DNA of 64,000 nt from Sipunculus nudus (GCA_026874595.1 CM049310.1:19322058-19386057), one strand, 5' to 3'. Shown: positions 36,901 through 49,705, numbered from the stretch's first letter. The notes: generated by a model not told the origin, from the sequence alone. Numbers and translations: made by a program.

Positions 36901-36945
36901 ATAACTGTGATTGGATTTTATTTTCCTTTTTGAGTATATGTATAT

Positions 36946-37368
36946 AGGGTTTTATAGCAATCACTCTTTGTCTGTCGTCCATCTGTCTGTCCATCTGTCT
37001 GTCCATTAACCAGGCACAAATCATAACTGGACTTGGAATATTCTAACCTAACAGCCAGAGAGGTCCATGAAAAATCTCCAAGGAAACCTGAAATAAGGTC
37101 TTTGTTACCCATATCCTCCGAGCTATTTGGCTTAGAAGAACCCCCCAAAATAATAAAAAATTTGATACAAAATTCCAGTATCTGAACAACTAATGCATTG
37201 ATCACCATAATTCTTTGCATGCATATACATTATGGAGTGTTTCTTTTTAATTTTTACCTGTATTTTTTTTAAAAACTAGGTCTGTAAATAAGGCACAAAT
37301 TGTAATATTAAAGGCTAGATACATCAACATGTCAATCGGCTGAGGGTCATGACCCATCGGTCACTTGT
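36946..37368 (-). mobile_element. Family A element fragment, minus strand
   Basis: Reading the minus strand from 37368: ACAAGTGACCGATGGGTCAT, then CAGCCGATTG, a single A core unit (ATTATTTTGGGGGG, GGTAACAAAGACC, TGGACCTCTC), a GACAGATGGACAGAC tract and CAAAGAGTGATTGC. The terminal hairpin is missing. This is the only clear minus-strand A copy in the window. Confidence 0.7.
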
Positions 37369-37573
37369 TATTTACGTGTTACTGCTTGCAGTCAGCTTTA
37401 TGAGAATTAATTTTATAGTTTTGAATTGGCTTTCCTTTATTCTTCCTTGGTCCATCTAAGGGATCAGAGAGGTTGTACTTTAAAAAAAACATATGATCAA
37501 CAGTGCAACAAATTTTCTAACCATGAAGCTTATCAAGTAGTTCTACAATAACACTGGTGGAACAGATCTACTA

Positions 37574-38308
37574 TGTCCCCTGCCTGTCGTGGAAATGGCT
37601 AGAAAAAAGTTGTGAAACCTGAGATGGGTTAATGTCACCAACCAAGATTACCTCTGTGACCTCGAAAACTTAATCGAGGTCATCCATATTTGAACATGAC
37701 CTAGCCCTTCATGAGATATGTCAATGCTGCAAGTTTGGTGACTATATATGCCTCAAATTCTTCCTCAAATACAAGTAAATGCGTAAAATTCATTTTAGCA
37801 TTATTGCCTATGTGACCATTGAAATATGTGTCAAGGTCATCCATGTTCAAAATTGACCTAGCCTTTCATGATCGCGAGCTGCATCAATGCTGCATGTTTG
37901 GTGACCGCGCCTCAAATTCTTTTCCAGCGATCATGCTGATATAATTTTAGGATTATCACTGCTGTGACCTTGAAAAATGTCAAGGTAATACCTGTTCTAA
38001 CTTGACCTAGCACTTGATAAGGTGCATCAATGGTGCAATTTGGTGACTGTACCTCAAATTCTTTTCATGTTATTACGTTAACATCATTTTAGCAATACCG
38101 AAGCTGTGACCTTGAAAAATGTGTCAAGGTCATCCATTTTCGAAAATGACCTAGCCCTTGATCAGGTGCATAATGGTGCAAGTTTGGTAGCAGTACCTCA
38201 AAATCTTTTAGAGTTATTGTGTTAACATATATCTTTGACAGCCGGCCGTTCGGACAGAGAGGCGGACGCTCACCATTTCTATGTCCCCAACTGGTGATGG
38301 CAGGGACA
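37574..38308 (+). mobile_element. Family G element: about 150-bp units with CAAGGTCA inverted pairs
   Basis: A left block TGTCCCCTGCC (37574-37584) is the inverse, bar one base, of GGCAGGGACA at the right end. The right end also folds back as TGTCCC...GGGACA (38283-38308). The core repeats GACCTAGCC or a variant at 37698, 37855, 38004 and 38148, spacings 157, 149 and 144. Units carry TGACCTTGA and TCAAGGTCA as an inverted pair. The element ends directly against the next family A left terminus. No protein is encoded. Confidence 0.62.
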
Positions 38309-38875
38309 ACAAGTGACCCATGGGTCATGACGTTAAGCCGACTGACATGTTCCCAATATGTCCTTGCACAGGCAACTAATTAAGACTAAGTAATGTAGGT
38401 AGCATTATAGTTCATGCATATTAGCTCAAGTTCATCAAGACCCATAAGCACACCAAATTTGATGACAATCCATCCAGCCATTAGTGAGGAATCTGGCAAT
38501 TTGTGTGTATTTTGCATTTTTCCTGGGGTGCTCAAACACAGACTGTAATGCAGAGAATATAGGTCAGAGTGAACTAATTTCAGGTTTTTTTAAGGAGAAC
38601 TTCTGAGGAACTCTCAGGATGTCAAGATGGAAGATTCTAGGTCCAATGGTAATGATTTGTGCCCTGCATTGGTACCAAATTTTCAATTATTCTGGGGTTG
38701 CTTATAAGCCCCATAGCTTGAAGAATATTGATAACAGAGACCTATTTTCAGTTTTCAAAGAAGACTTTACATGGACCTCCCACGATGTCAAGTTAGAAGA
38801 TTCTAGGTACAGTGGTTATGATATGTGCCCTGTTAACATATGACTGCATCTTTAAAGGTTTCAAAAGTATAGAAA

Positions 38876-41031
38876 ACAAGGGACCCATGGGTCACGGCGC
38901 TCAGCTGTTATATATGATAAAAAATATGATTTGGGAAAGAGGCACATGCTTGTTTTGTGTGGTAATAAATATAAGCTTAATTATGAGTTGTTGGTGTTCA
39001 GCTTATGTATGATTGATTTCATTTATTTTATTAACAAATGGAGTGCTATTGTCACACAGATTTTCACTTGGCCATATAACTTATAAGCAGCACATATTAT
39101 AAAAGAGTTTAACTATTTATTAAAATTTAATAACAAATATTGTGCCAATATAATTTTTATAAAAAAAAAAAATAAGAAAATCATATGATTTTTTAAAATA
39201 AAATATAACTGAAAGATTATTGAAATAATATTATAGAATATATTGATGAATGCATTCATGAATACATTTTGAAAGTATCTGCACTGGTATTCAAATACTT
39301 TCATTTTTACCTGAATTCCCATTCTTATGCAATAAAATTTTATAATGCAGTACATATTCATATTCGTATTCAAATACATTTGCAAAGCATTCGCACCATG
39401 TCTAGTATTTATTCAGTTTTAGCCAAACAAAGATGTTGAGAATCCAGAATATACAAAATTCACAATTTTAAATAATGATCATAAGTTCCTGGTTTTATGG
39501 CTTTTATTTATATTAAAAAAAATAAATGTAATATATTCACTTTGGACTACTTTCACATCAATCTACACACTAGACACAGTAGGAATCTAGATTAATATTA
39601 TCAACTGCATCTTTGTCTATCATTAATTTCCTTCATATGATCCCTAATGATTAGTAATGAATAATATGATTTATTTTTTATCATTAAAATTTCACTGAAA
39701 AATAACAGGTGACTGCATGGTGTTATTTGGAATAACATTGACATTGACATTCTATCCTTCCATACAAGATTCTTACATCATCAGTAACTGCAAGTTAATT
39801 TTCTGTTACTCATCAACTAACAAATTCCTTTTCTATTAATTCTTCTTTAATTTGTTATAAAAAACCAATACAAAATCATTAATTTATTGTTTATTGTTAT
39901 GTTGCTTTTCAAAACAACTACTAGATGAGTTGGGTTGGACACCTGGATCAACTGTGGCTGGGCATTAGCTGCCTGGCTGCCCCAGTGTATGCTTCGCTCA
40001 AGCATGCATAATCTGATGAAAGGTCAACATACAGGTGACTGAAGAGGGGCTGGATTAAGCCTGGGTCTGATATGGTCTCATATAAACATTAATAAAAGCT
40101 ACAATATTTGGCCAATTTCTTTCAGCTTTCTAAACTACAAAGATGAAATCCTTATGTGTGCATGATATGAAAATTATATCAACAGTGCTCTCAGGAAACA
40201 AACGTGGATTTTGGGGATTTTGGAGACATCTAACTGTATGCTCTAACTTAGAGCTGAAGCTGGGGAGCTGAGCTCTAGCAAACTGCATAACACTAGCTTG
40301 ATGTAAACTTGATGTGACATGGTGCTTGAAAACTTGAATAAAATCTACAGTTTTTGATCAACTGGTTTTAAATTTTTGGTGTTAACAGATAAAATGCTAA
40401 CAAAAACATGCTGTGAAAATTAAATCCACAGTACTTACAGGAAAAAAACGTGCCATGGTCAAACTTGGGCAAAATTTAAGGTACCAATTTTATATTTTTG
40501 CCAATATTTAAAAAATTTAACAGATTTTGATCTAATTTTTGGTATACAATTAAATTTTGATCAATTTAAGTTGTATTACTGAAAAAAAGTCCCTACCTTT
40601 AACACTTTTGGTCTTAAGTGACCAAATATCTTTCCTGATTTTTTTACAAAGTCCATTATGTTTGGGCCCATAACTTTTTTAAATTAAATAATACTGACTT
40701 AATATCTGGCATGTACATAGAAACTATATAGAGGAATATTTATGGTAAATATGAAGAAAACCAGATGAGTGGTTTTGATATTAGGCAGTCCTGAAGTGTG
40801 AAAATAGATTTCTAATAAAAAATTGAGGTTTTTCCTTAATATCTCGAAGGAACAAAGTCCTATTGACCCAATTTTCGGCATGGTAGGAGATTTTTGGGAC
40901 ATCTAACTGTATGGCAAATTTCAGATTTGTAGGTCCAATGGTGTCGAAATGTGCCAGTCCTACGGACGGAAATCCGGACGGACGGACAGAGAGACGGACA
41001 ATGGACCACGACTATAGCTCAGATGACTTAT
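38876..41031 (+). mobile_element. Nested A/F element, 3' end truncated
   Basis: The left end ACAAGGGACCCATGGGTCAC, GCGCTCAGCTG is intact. The interior is AT-rich with an F core from about 40100 to 40990. The right end stops within the hairpin: TAGCTCAGATGACTTAT is present, while AGTCAGCTGAGCTA is replaced by outer A sequence. A clean loss of the right arm suggests a deletion or template switch at the hairpin. Confidence 0.62.
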
Positions 41032-41079
41032 AATCAATATGCATGCAAAGTATGATGGTGATCAATGCATTAGATAATT

Positions 41080-41870
41080 GAGCTTTTGTATCAAATTCTT
41101 AATTTTTTGGCCACTAATTCTGAGCCCAATAGTTTCGAGAATATGGGTAACAGAGACCTAGTTTCTGGTTTCTTTGGAGACTTTTCCTTGACCTCCATTG
41201 ATGTCAAGTTGGAAGATTCAAGGTCCAGGGATTATGATCTGTGCCCTGACAAGACCACATCATTAAAGGTCTCAAGAATGAAGGAAAAAAAAAACTGTAA
41301 AGAATCAGGTGGCACCACCAGTCTGTGGGAACTGATGTTATACGCCATGATTAATATGCATGCAAAGAATCATGGTGAATAATGCATTAGTTGTTCAGAT
41401 GATTGAGCTTTTGTATCAAATTTCCATTTTTCTGGGGGGTGTATAGGTCACAGTGAACTAATTTCAGGTTTTTGAGGAGAACTTCTGAGGAACTCTTAGG
41501 ATGTCAAGATTGAAGATTCTAGGTCCAATGGTTATGATTTGTTCTTTGCTTTGGTATCAAATTTTCAATTATTCTTGAGGGTGCTTATAAGCGCCATAGC
41601 TTCGAGAAAATGGGTAACAGAGACTTGAGATTTTGTATTAAATTTTCTATTATTCTGGGAGTATTTTGAAGCCCATAGCTTTAAGAATATGGGTAACAGA
41701 GACGTAATTTTTAGGTTTCCCAGGAGATTTTTCATGGACCTCTCTGGATGTCAAGTAAGAAGGTTCCAGGACCATCGGTAACGATTTGTGCCTCATTAAC
41801 AGACGGACGGACAGACAGATGGAAATACGGTCAGACAAAGGGTGATTGCTTTCAGTCAGCTGAGCTAAAA
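41080..41870 (+). repeat. Family A core units, right part of the outer element
   Basis: Phrases of the A unit (TTTTGTATCAAATT, ATATGGGTAACAGAGACC, GATTCTAGGTCCAATGG) occur two to three times with irregular spacing, so the array is partly deleted. It includes GGTGGCACCACC near 41309, a CpG-decayed form of the unit palindrome. Confidence 0.7.
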
Positions 41871-42199
41871 ACCAGTGGTGCTTTCTGCGATGGTAGGGGA
41901 CAATAATTGTAGATACCAATTTAAGTATGTTAAGGAGAAAACACTATATATCATGAATATTTAACATACCTAGTAGGCGAATATGTCCCTTTAAACATTA
42001 AAGGCAATACACAAGGATCAAAGCTTACAAGGAAACAATTAATTAAAATCAGATTAAGGACATGGTTTCAGCTATCTTGAATAAAGAATTTATACAGAAT
42101 TAATATTCATGATGTAATTTACTACTCTGATTAACTATATACTGTAATGTAAAATTCCTTGCAAATATAGTGTGAAATTCATTTATATTCCAGTTAAGT
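41871..42199. other. AT-rich spacer
   Basis: No feature recognised. Confidence 0.4.
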
Positions 42200-42570
42200 C
42201 TAGTTGCATTTAACAGACCTCAGAAAACCCACAATTGGAATGGTAATTCATCAGAGTGAATTATTAAACACCTCCCCTTCTTATCCACCTAATGTGCCTA
42301 ATCTGCAGACTGTGTGATTCATCTCCAGACAGCCTGATCCCATCTACCATGTGACCGCTGGTAATCCCTGAGCACTGACCAGCCTGAAGCCAATCATCCA
42401 TTGATCATCCTGGATTTTCAGGCCAACGCTCAATAAACAGCCATTTCAACAACAATGTAGAGTTGAGCTTTACACCTGTTTAACATGATGAGATTTTATT
42501 AAAGCTTGCCACATTTATCACTAGCAATGCCTTGTTTGATGATATTAACAAGCCCATGCTGAAATGTATA
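42200..42570. other. Candidate conserved non-coding block
   Basis: Mixed-composition sequence with many short homeodomain-like TAAT/ATTA words (for example GGTAATTCATC, AGTGAATTATTAAAC, AATGTGCCTAATC) and no long frame or repeat. The suspicion rests only on texture and motif content. Confidence 0.25.
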
Positions 42571-42699
42571 AAAAAAAATTTTATTTCCCTAACCTAAAAG
42601 GGCATTTTGCAACTAGTGACCTATGAATTTCTTCACATAAACTTACCACATGTTTTTTCCTGTTTGTCAACATTGCTATGTTTTCTAACAGATTGTAGA

Positions 42700-42850
42700 T
42701 AAGCAAGCTCATACATCCATCACAGATGCATTGTGAGAATTTTTCTTAAAAAGAATTACCTATGCTTCATTAATATGTAAAGTAAGCCAGAAATCACATT
42801 TAAAATCAAGGAAAATCAGGTGAATAGCTGGCTTTTATTGAGAGATATAC
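42700..42850 (+). repeat. Interspersed repeat copy 2 (pair with 20985-21165)
   Basis: AGCTCATACATCCATCACAG, GTAAGCCAGAAATCACAT and CAGGTGAATAGCTGGC match the copy at about 21 kb in order and orientation. Confidence 0.5.
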
Positions 42851-44740
42851 ACTGTTTCTAGACACATCAAAAACAACCTTCACAACAATGTAGCTTACTG
42901 ATGTGGGCCACCTCGGGGGAAGAGGCTGTCTTTCTCACAGAAAGTACTGTCCTCTATTTCACATATCTCAAGCTAGTCCCTCTGCAAGAACCTTGACATC
43001 ACAGCCTCTATACATATAGCTCTTCAGGGATCAAAACACAGAAGACCTGTATCCCAGGGTTCAGAGATCACATGAACAGAATGTGAGTCAGTGTGATACA
43101 AATAAACCTGCCACTGGTTTCCTTTAGATATCTTCAAATCTTGTTCATGTCATATTCCAAATGTCCTGGGGCTTACTTTAAATACTGTAACTTTAAAGAA
43201 GTTAATAACATATATTTACATTTGAAATTGAACACTGCAAAACTTTTGACATTGATATTTCTAATAAATGCACCCTATGTGAATAGGCCTTTGTGGCAAT
43301 GTTTTATTGTAATAGTATATAGATTTCCTGGTCCTCAACATTAATAGAATTTTAAATAAGAAATCAATCTGGCTATTGCTGCTTTAGCCATGTCTCCTAG
43401 CCCATTGTATCATTACTTACTGGAGTTTTACACAGAAATACCAAAACTGGAAACTAACAAAGTAAATAAAAACTATTAGTCCGAACAAAATAAAAGGTAT
43501 GGTTCTCAGGCACAGCCTGCATAAACTTTAACCCCCTACATAAAAAATTTTCATCTTTTAAGAAGATAAAATAATACAATTTTGAAAAGATTTCCTTTGT
43601 TATGTAGTGCTTTTACCTGTTTAGCCATAAATTTCTGTTGTATTCATGCTTTTCCCTGATCATATAGCACTTTTACCAAAACATACAATAAAGATAAAAA
43701 AAAAATACTGCCTGCCCACATTGATTTCTGAAAAAAAAGTATCTTAGAAGCATAACCTTTTTTTCGGCCTTATTACATTTTAGTCTTTATCATCTTTCAT
43801 GCAGCAAAAGATGTCTGAGGCACCAAAATGGATATTCTGTGTCCATGCACTGTACACACAGGAATCAAAACACAGCCTTTTTCTTCTTGAATTAGCATTT
43901 AGAGTCACACTCATCATGAGTGGACTGGAATTTTATAACCAATTTAAAGAGAAAAGTTAGAAAAAAGAACAAGGCCCCTTAAGTAGCTACATTGTATGAC
44001 TAGTCTGTTCCATAAATATGAACTTTTAGGTGAAACTAGATACACAAATCAATGTCACAAAGAAGACAAAGAACCTTGATAGGGGAATAGGTTTTTTTGT
44101 ACCCTTGATATTCGATATGCTGTTCTCATGAATATGCATATACTATTCACCAGGGAGACACATGCACAGATGGTGCAGTCAACACCTGAAATTATCACCA
44201 CAGTGACGGTGTCATTGAGAGCATCCAAGGTCTCTTTCTGGGAACACCAATTTGCATATTGAAATAAATCTTTGGTTTTATCTCTGGGGAATGGAAATGA
44301 TTTCCTTTTCTCTTTCTCTGACCAACAGATGCTGCCATTACCCTGTGTATGTGACTCATGGCAGGTACAAACCACGACACAGCAGGATACTACAAGTCAT
44401 GACATGTGCCCAAAACAGAAAAAAACAATAGGTCAGATTACAAATTATCATCAATCATGTTTTTTTTAAGTTTGTGGAACTCAGTGTAAAATGAAATGCT
44501 CTGCAAGGGAACTGCAAAATGACAGGTCTCTAGGCTTACTTTTATGTGGCACCCTACACCTCTGACAATCATATCCTGCATATAATTGTTATACATATGT
44601 AGTATCAGGATGAATAAAAAGTTAACATTTTACCAAAAAAAAGAATTGTATCTAGGATGATTTCATACTTGCTGCAATAAACAAAATTATCGACTTGCAA
44701 AACAAAGGAGATTACTGTTGTGCATTTGGTGTTATTTGCT
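42850..44740. other. Unique DNA, no gene seen
   Basis: Several overlapping frames of 80-106 codons near 44055-44470 are on opposite strands of one another and show no domain, so I treat them as chance. No repeat array. Confidence 0.4.
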
Positions 44741-44749
44741 AGGTTTTTG

Positions 44750-45240
44750 TAGTCCACTCTACCAGCTACTCCACATATTTACTCTAGTTGTCCAGTGTCT
44801 TGCAGCTTCTGCTCTGTGTTTTGATGCTCAGTTCATTGTGGTTTGGTGACTGCTTCCCTATGAACCTGTTCAAACATAACTGCTACTCAGGTATCTCTAG
44901 GCTATTATGGCTGACTCTAATACATATATCTATAGATGCTGCTCCATCTGTTATGACAGCCTGTAGTTGAACCCCTATACCTGTTACTCTTCTGGAAAAG
45001 TGCTCAGCTTCTTGTGAGCTGCTCTGGCTGATTTTCTTTAGTTGCTATTCACTCTGCATGTTCTACTATATTTGTAGGCCACTCTACACAACTGTTGTTG
45101 GTGCTCCACCTCTTATGGCCTGCTGAAGCTGCTACTTTCTGTAGTTGCAGCTCAGTTTCTTGTGATTTTGTCTTTGCTGCACAGCTCTCTGTGATCTGTT
45201 ATAGCTTCAGCTTTTCTGTAGTTGGAACTCTAGATAGTTA
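44750..45240 (+). repeat. Degenerate minisatellite (CTGTAGTTG... type)
   Basis: Variants of CTGTAGTTG and GCTCAGTTTCTTGTGA recur at about 44961, 45005, 45139 and 45218, with intervening CTGCT-rich phrases. The period is roughly 75-80 with possible half units. Highly eroded; no clean ends. Confidence 0.5.
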
Positions 45241-45689
45241 ATTTTATCCTGCTATTAACTTGCATCTAAAGTTCCAAATTTTCATACAAATGAAATGGAT
45301 GCAAGTTTGTTTCTTCTGCCATGTCTTGTTGTTGCTTGCCACAGTTTCTTTCTCACTCATACACAAATTTGTTTTGCGTGCTGTCACTTTTATATTTGAA
45401 TCTAAATTTTGCCATGTTTGGATATAAACTAAAACCAGCATCTAATTATAAGATTCAATACCTGTACTGCTACATTTATTTGGTAAAATAAATTATTTTG
45501 TTGTATTCTGGTTTGAAAAAAAAGCAAAAACTCAGTTTTTATGAAAAAAATAAAATTTTATTTTGTTTTCTCTACTACATTCTCTAAGAATTTCTAAAAT
45601 TATAGCAATGAATGATTTTATCATTCCACATAAATAACTAATTAATTCATACATAAAACACTCATTATTTTTGTTCAACAAATACCTCT

Positions 45690-46640
45690 TCCTGATCTTG
45701 GGTAAGTTGGCAAAAGTAAGCACTCACTTTGTTAATCTTCAAGGAGTCTCCTGTTACAGGTGGAATGCCTCTGGCAAGGTCCTCTGGTCACCACTTTGGG
45801 CTTATTCCCATGGGAGCTGTTCATATTCTAGACGCCCATGTCTTCCACTGACCACTAATAATTTGGTTCCTATTTGCCCACCTGAGAGTAATTAAAGGTC
45901 ACCTATGTCCACACAAACTATCAGATACACAGATCAATATCTGGGCTGGACCGTTCCTGGTGAACCTCAAGACCAGGTAAGAAAGTCAAACAGGACTCAG
46001 GACAAAGCAAGCAACACAAGCCCACAGTTTGTATGTCTTGCTGCTGTGTTCAGACATATAGGTCTTTGACATCCAGCTCTATATATACCACTATATTCAT
46101 TTACACTAAGTTTAGGAGAGACATGTTCATAGCCTGCAGCAGTATCATACTTTGGTCCTCCTGAGGAGTCGAGGGGATTGTCCTCAGGAGCAAGCAGTTG
46201 GCACAAACAAAATCCCTCACTATCAATGTCAATCAGTTCGAGGGAAAGCTCCGATGAGATCAGAAAACCCACCTATGTGGATATCCATCAAATCCCTTTG
46301 CCTTGGCTGCCGGTTAAAGCTTGGGTGCACACTGATGACTTCCCGTTCTCTGACCACACTTGGTTACACTATTAATCTCGCTACAATGCTTCACCATATT
46401 TAGAAGTCATCCCAGGAGAGACCTCTCCATCCCAATCAATGGCACAAGTGTGTACTCTCAATTTCCTGAAGCGTTTCTGACTCAGGGACCCCACAAGTGG
46501 AACTGGGAGGCAACTGAGCCGTGCAACTTTAAAGTCCACAGAGTTTTGATCCTGAAATTTCAGCACCACCTAACAGCATCTACTTGGTTGCAAGGTTCAC
46601 TGAGAAATCAATGGTTACTTAATAACAGCATCTAGTCAAA
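45690..46640. other. Candidate conserved non-coding block
   Basis: Unusually GC-balanced sequence for this window, with no repeats. Many overlapping frames of 60-90 codons on both strands is the pattern expected of low-stop composition rather than a gene. No splice-bounded exon with recognisable protein was found. Confidence 0.3.
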
Positions 46641-47200
46641 TAAAATTCCCAATCCCAATCAGAGTGAATCATGTCTGCTCAGGCGTGCAAGCTGGGATTA
46701 GACCCCTGCTCACAGTTTAGATGAAAGCTGCTCAAATGCCAGCCTTTTAATCAGAAAGGTTATTAAAGAAATAAAAAATATCCCTCCATAAAGATCACTA
46801 CAAACACAGAACTTAAACCAGAGAGTTACAGCTGACATACTCTATGACACAGAAGTTGTGTAACCTGCCCTTTGCTTGGAAAAAAGTCTTTAGCAGGGAA
46901 ACTATTCTAATTATATAAATAATTTTCTGATTAAATACCAATTATCTAAAACTAAAGCTTTTTATGTATAAAAATGTATAAAAGTCAACTTCACTAATTT
47001 TCTTACTGGGAATAAGGATAAAAGATTTAAAGTATAACCTGTGAACTGGATAATATGTTGGTATGATTGCCAAGGAATCTTACCCAGCACAACTACTGAA
47101 TCTTTCATGTCAATCTATCCTGTCACATGTATCATGCCTTCTGGTGAAAGTCAAATATTTTAGCCATAAGGAAAATTCAAAAGAAACAGCAGGACTCCCT
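46640..47200. other. AT-rich unique DNA
   Basis: No feature recognised. Confidence 0.4.
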
Positions 47201-47580
47201 ATAGAATTTCTTTTTAAACTGATCCGGGGGGAAGGTAGTTCCTGATTGGCTAGAAAGCTAGCTAAGTTTACCGGATCATTTCATCTCATACATACAACGC
47301 TTTTATCGAAATGCAATATTCACATCAGATACTGAGCAGGCCATGCCATTCATCCCTTCATCAGCTTTGGCAGTGGTTACTATGACAACCATACATCTTT
47401 AGAGGCAGCAGATCTGATTAATGAGGTTGTTGTTGGGTGGGGCAGCACTAGTACTGCTGCTACCTGCTGAACACCTGCTGGCATGAGGCTTCTCTCTGTG
47501 AGATACAGGCATGACTGACATAATGCACAAACTGCCTGATCAAAGGAAATGGAAGTCTTACCGGGCCAAGAGCAGTTGTC
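47200..47580. other. Candidate conserved non-coding block with a GATCCGG/CCGGATC inverted pair
   Basis: GATCCGG at about 47221 and CCGGATC at about 47271 could form a loop around GCTAGAAAGCTAGC. Downstream are TGATTAATGAGG and TGATCAAAGG (TCF-like). No frame of note. Confidence 0.25.
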
Positions 47581-48379
47581 AGGATGATTTAAAGACGGTC
47601 TTTAATGATAAAAGCATTTTTTTAACTCTAGGCAATATGTAGATGTATTACTGATGAACACGTACAGGGTGAACTGAAACCCATGTAAGAAACTAAAGGA
47701 ATCTGACACTGGTCAAAGCCCATATGTGGTACAGTAATGAAAACAATGTGCTTCAAAACTTAACTGGTATGTAAAAAACATTTACTTAACTGAATTTTAA
47801 TACATTAACACTGAAAACAGGGCCATTTTGCACATTGTTTCACATGGTACACATTCTTTAGTTTCTTTATTCTGTGCAAACAATCTGATTTTTCCCAATG
47901 TCAGTAAATTATGTAGGTATAAAGGAATTTATGAATTAAGATAAATTATCTGAGTGAAGAAATAACTGCCGTTTCAACTGACTCCTGACCATGATCTTAA
48001 ATATGTCTTGTGCCACTGAATGAAATCTAAGGTAAAAAAAAAAGAAATAAGACCCATCTTAACTTAGGGCAGAATGTAAAGACTGGTGAGGCAGCACATA
48101 AATCATAAAGATTTCCTTTATAAAATAGAAGAAAAGGGGGCATTTTTGTTGTGATTTGCATAGGAAGACTTCTGTAATAAACATAGAATAAACAAGCTGC
48201 TTAATTTGTAGTACATGCATGTAAATAATTAAATATTGAGCATATTTTTAAGACTGGCAAAGTGACTAAGAATTAGGTCATATGTTCTCATTATACTGTT
48301 GAATGATGCATAACAAAGGTATATATATTTAATATATAGCCTCTTTATTGGTGACATATTTTATCAATCCAGTCCCAAC

Positions 48380-49110
48380 CAACACATAGAAATCCAGCAC
48401 ATGATAACCAGTGGCACTTGGATCAACCATGTAAGATTACTGTGGTTAAAGTGGCCTGAGAAGAAAATGGAGAATACGACTGGGGAGGCGACATTTGATT
48501 TAATTACAAACCAGTTACACGTTCTGTTCCTCAGATACAGAAGCCTTCTCTATCACATTTGCAGGCAACAACCTGCTCTCTAAATTCATTGCTACCATCA
48601 GTTGATGTACATGAGGCAGTACAAATGATTCATCAGATTCCGTTTAACATAATAAAGAATCTCACGGTCAGCGGCATCAGGCCAATCAGAGGACTAATAC
48701 AGCCAATCAAGGATGACATTCCATGCGGATTGCACTGCGCTGAACATAAAAGAGACACCATTACTGGACAGTCAGGTTCTGGAATCGGAGACTAAATCAG
48801 CAAGAATACCAGACGAACCAGGTCAACCAGCCAATGCTACTGGATCCGTTAAAGAGTCAGGGCAGACCTTTGTGGTCTCAGCTGGCTTGGGATGACCTCT
48901 GCGGCCTTGCTGCGGTCTAATAAATGGGTCTCTATAACATCATCAGTTTGTCAAGCCTGCACAATCTTTGCTGGCCAGGAATTTATCAGTCTGTGGGGAG
49001 GTTCACTGCTCCTTCTGGCAGATTTAAGTCAAACTGGGGTGTATCTACAGCTCTGGGACATATCAAAATATCTGGATAAACTGATGACAGCTAGCTACTG
49101 AAACAGATTA
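48380..49110. other. Candidate conserved non-coding block
   Basis: Mixed composition with CCAATC words (for example AGGCCAATCAGAGG near 48680) and three overlapping short frames on the plus strand in different phases, none with a recognisable domain. No flanking splice pattern ties them together. Confidence 0.27.
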
Positions 49111-49691
49111 ATATTCTCAATGGAAGTAGGGGTCATACAACAAGGTATCAGGCCGGGACATATAAACCAGTATCATGGTATCAAAATGGCCATATCTGTG
49201 AGAGATATCTTTTATCTTCAAGTAAAATGCCTTCATGTGCCTGAAGGAGAAATACTAAACATCATATTAGTTATTACAGATATAATAACCTTTTCTTGAA
49301 AAATTTTTTGAATGCTTCCTCATTCATATATCAATTCACACATTTTTTCCAGATTAGGATTAATGACTACATCAATATTACTGATCACACATTTACTCAG
49401 AATTTTAATTATTAATAATCACATTCTATCATGTCTGTAACAACAACAAAAATTATGTGAGTTAACATACAAAGAGTCAATAAACTGACCAAACATCAAT
49501 GAGGGAATGTGACTTAAATCAGGCCAACAGAGTGCTCATCGTAAACAGGAATGTTTTGTGTAAAATCTAATAAAACATAATCTGATTGAGAACGACAACA
49601 AAAATCATTGGGAAGATCATGGAAATAGAACATTCTTGAATCAAGAAAGAACTGATAACAGACTACCCATAGTAAGAGGTTCTGCATATAG

Positions 49692-49705
49692 CCACCAGGT
49701 GGCAG
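49692..49705 (+). promoter_or_regulatory. CTCF-like motif, strong match
   Basis: CCACCAGGTGGCAG matches the animal CTCF core across its length. It is in unique sequence, same orientation as the 16264 match. Because CACCAGGTGG is nearly palindromic, it also contains CACCTGG-type E-box sequence on the other strand, an alternative reading. Confidence 0.35.

Larger units (their letters stand above)
38309..41870 (+). mobile_element. Family A element split by a nested A/F element
   Basis: The left end ACAAGTGACCCATGGGTCAT leads to A core sequence up to 38875. A core resumes at about 41032 (AATCAATATGCATGCAAAG) and continues to a right end at 41870. Between them sits an A/F element (38876-41031). 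The 3' hairpin of the outer element has lost its left arm (GTGATTGCT joins directly to TTCAGTCAGCTGAGC). Some A sequence is missing at the right junction, so a deletion followed or accompanied the insertion. Confidence 0.55.

Noticed and set aside
44055-44470. A gene in overlapping 106- and 65-codon frames
   Set aside because: The frames lie on opposite strands of the same sequence and none shows a domain.
47221-47277. GATCCGG...CCGGATC as a transposon's inverted ends
   Set aside because: Only 7 bp, about 56 bp apart, with no repeat elsewhere; chance or a local hairpin is enough.
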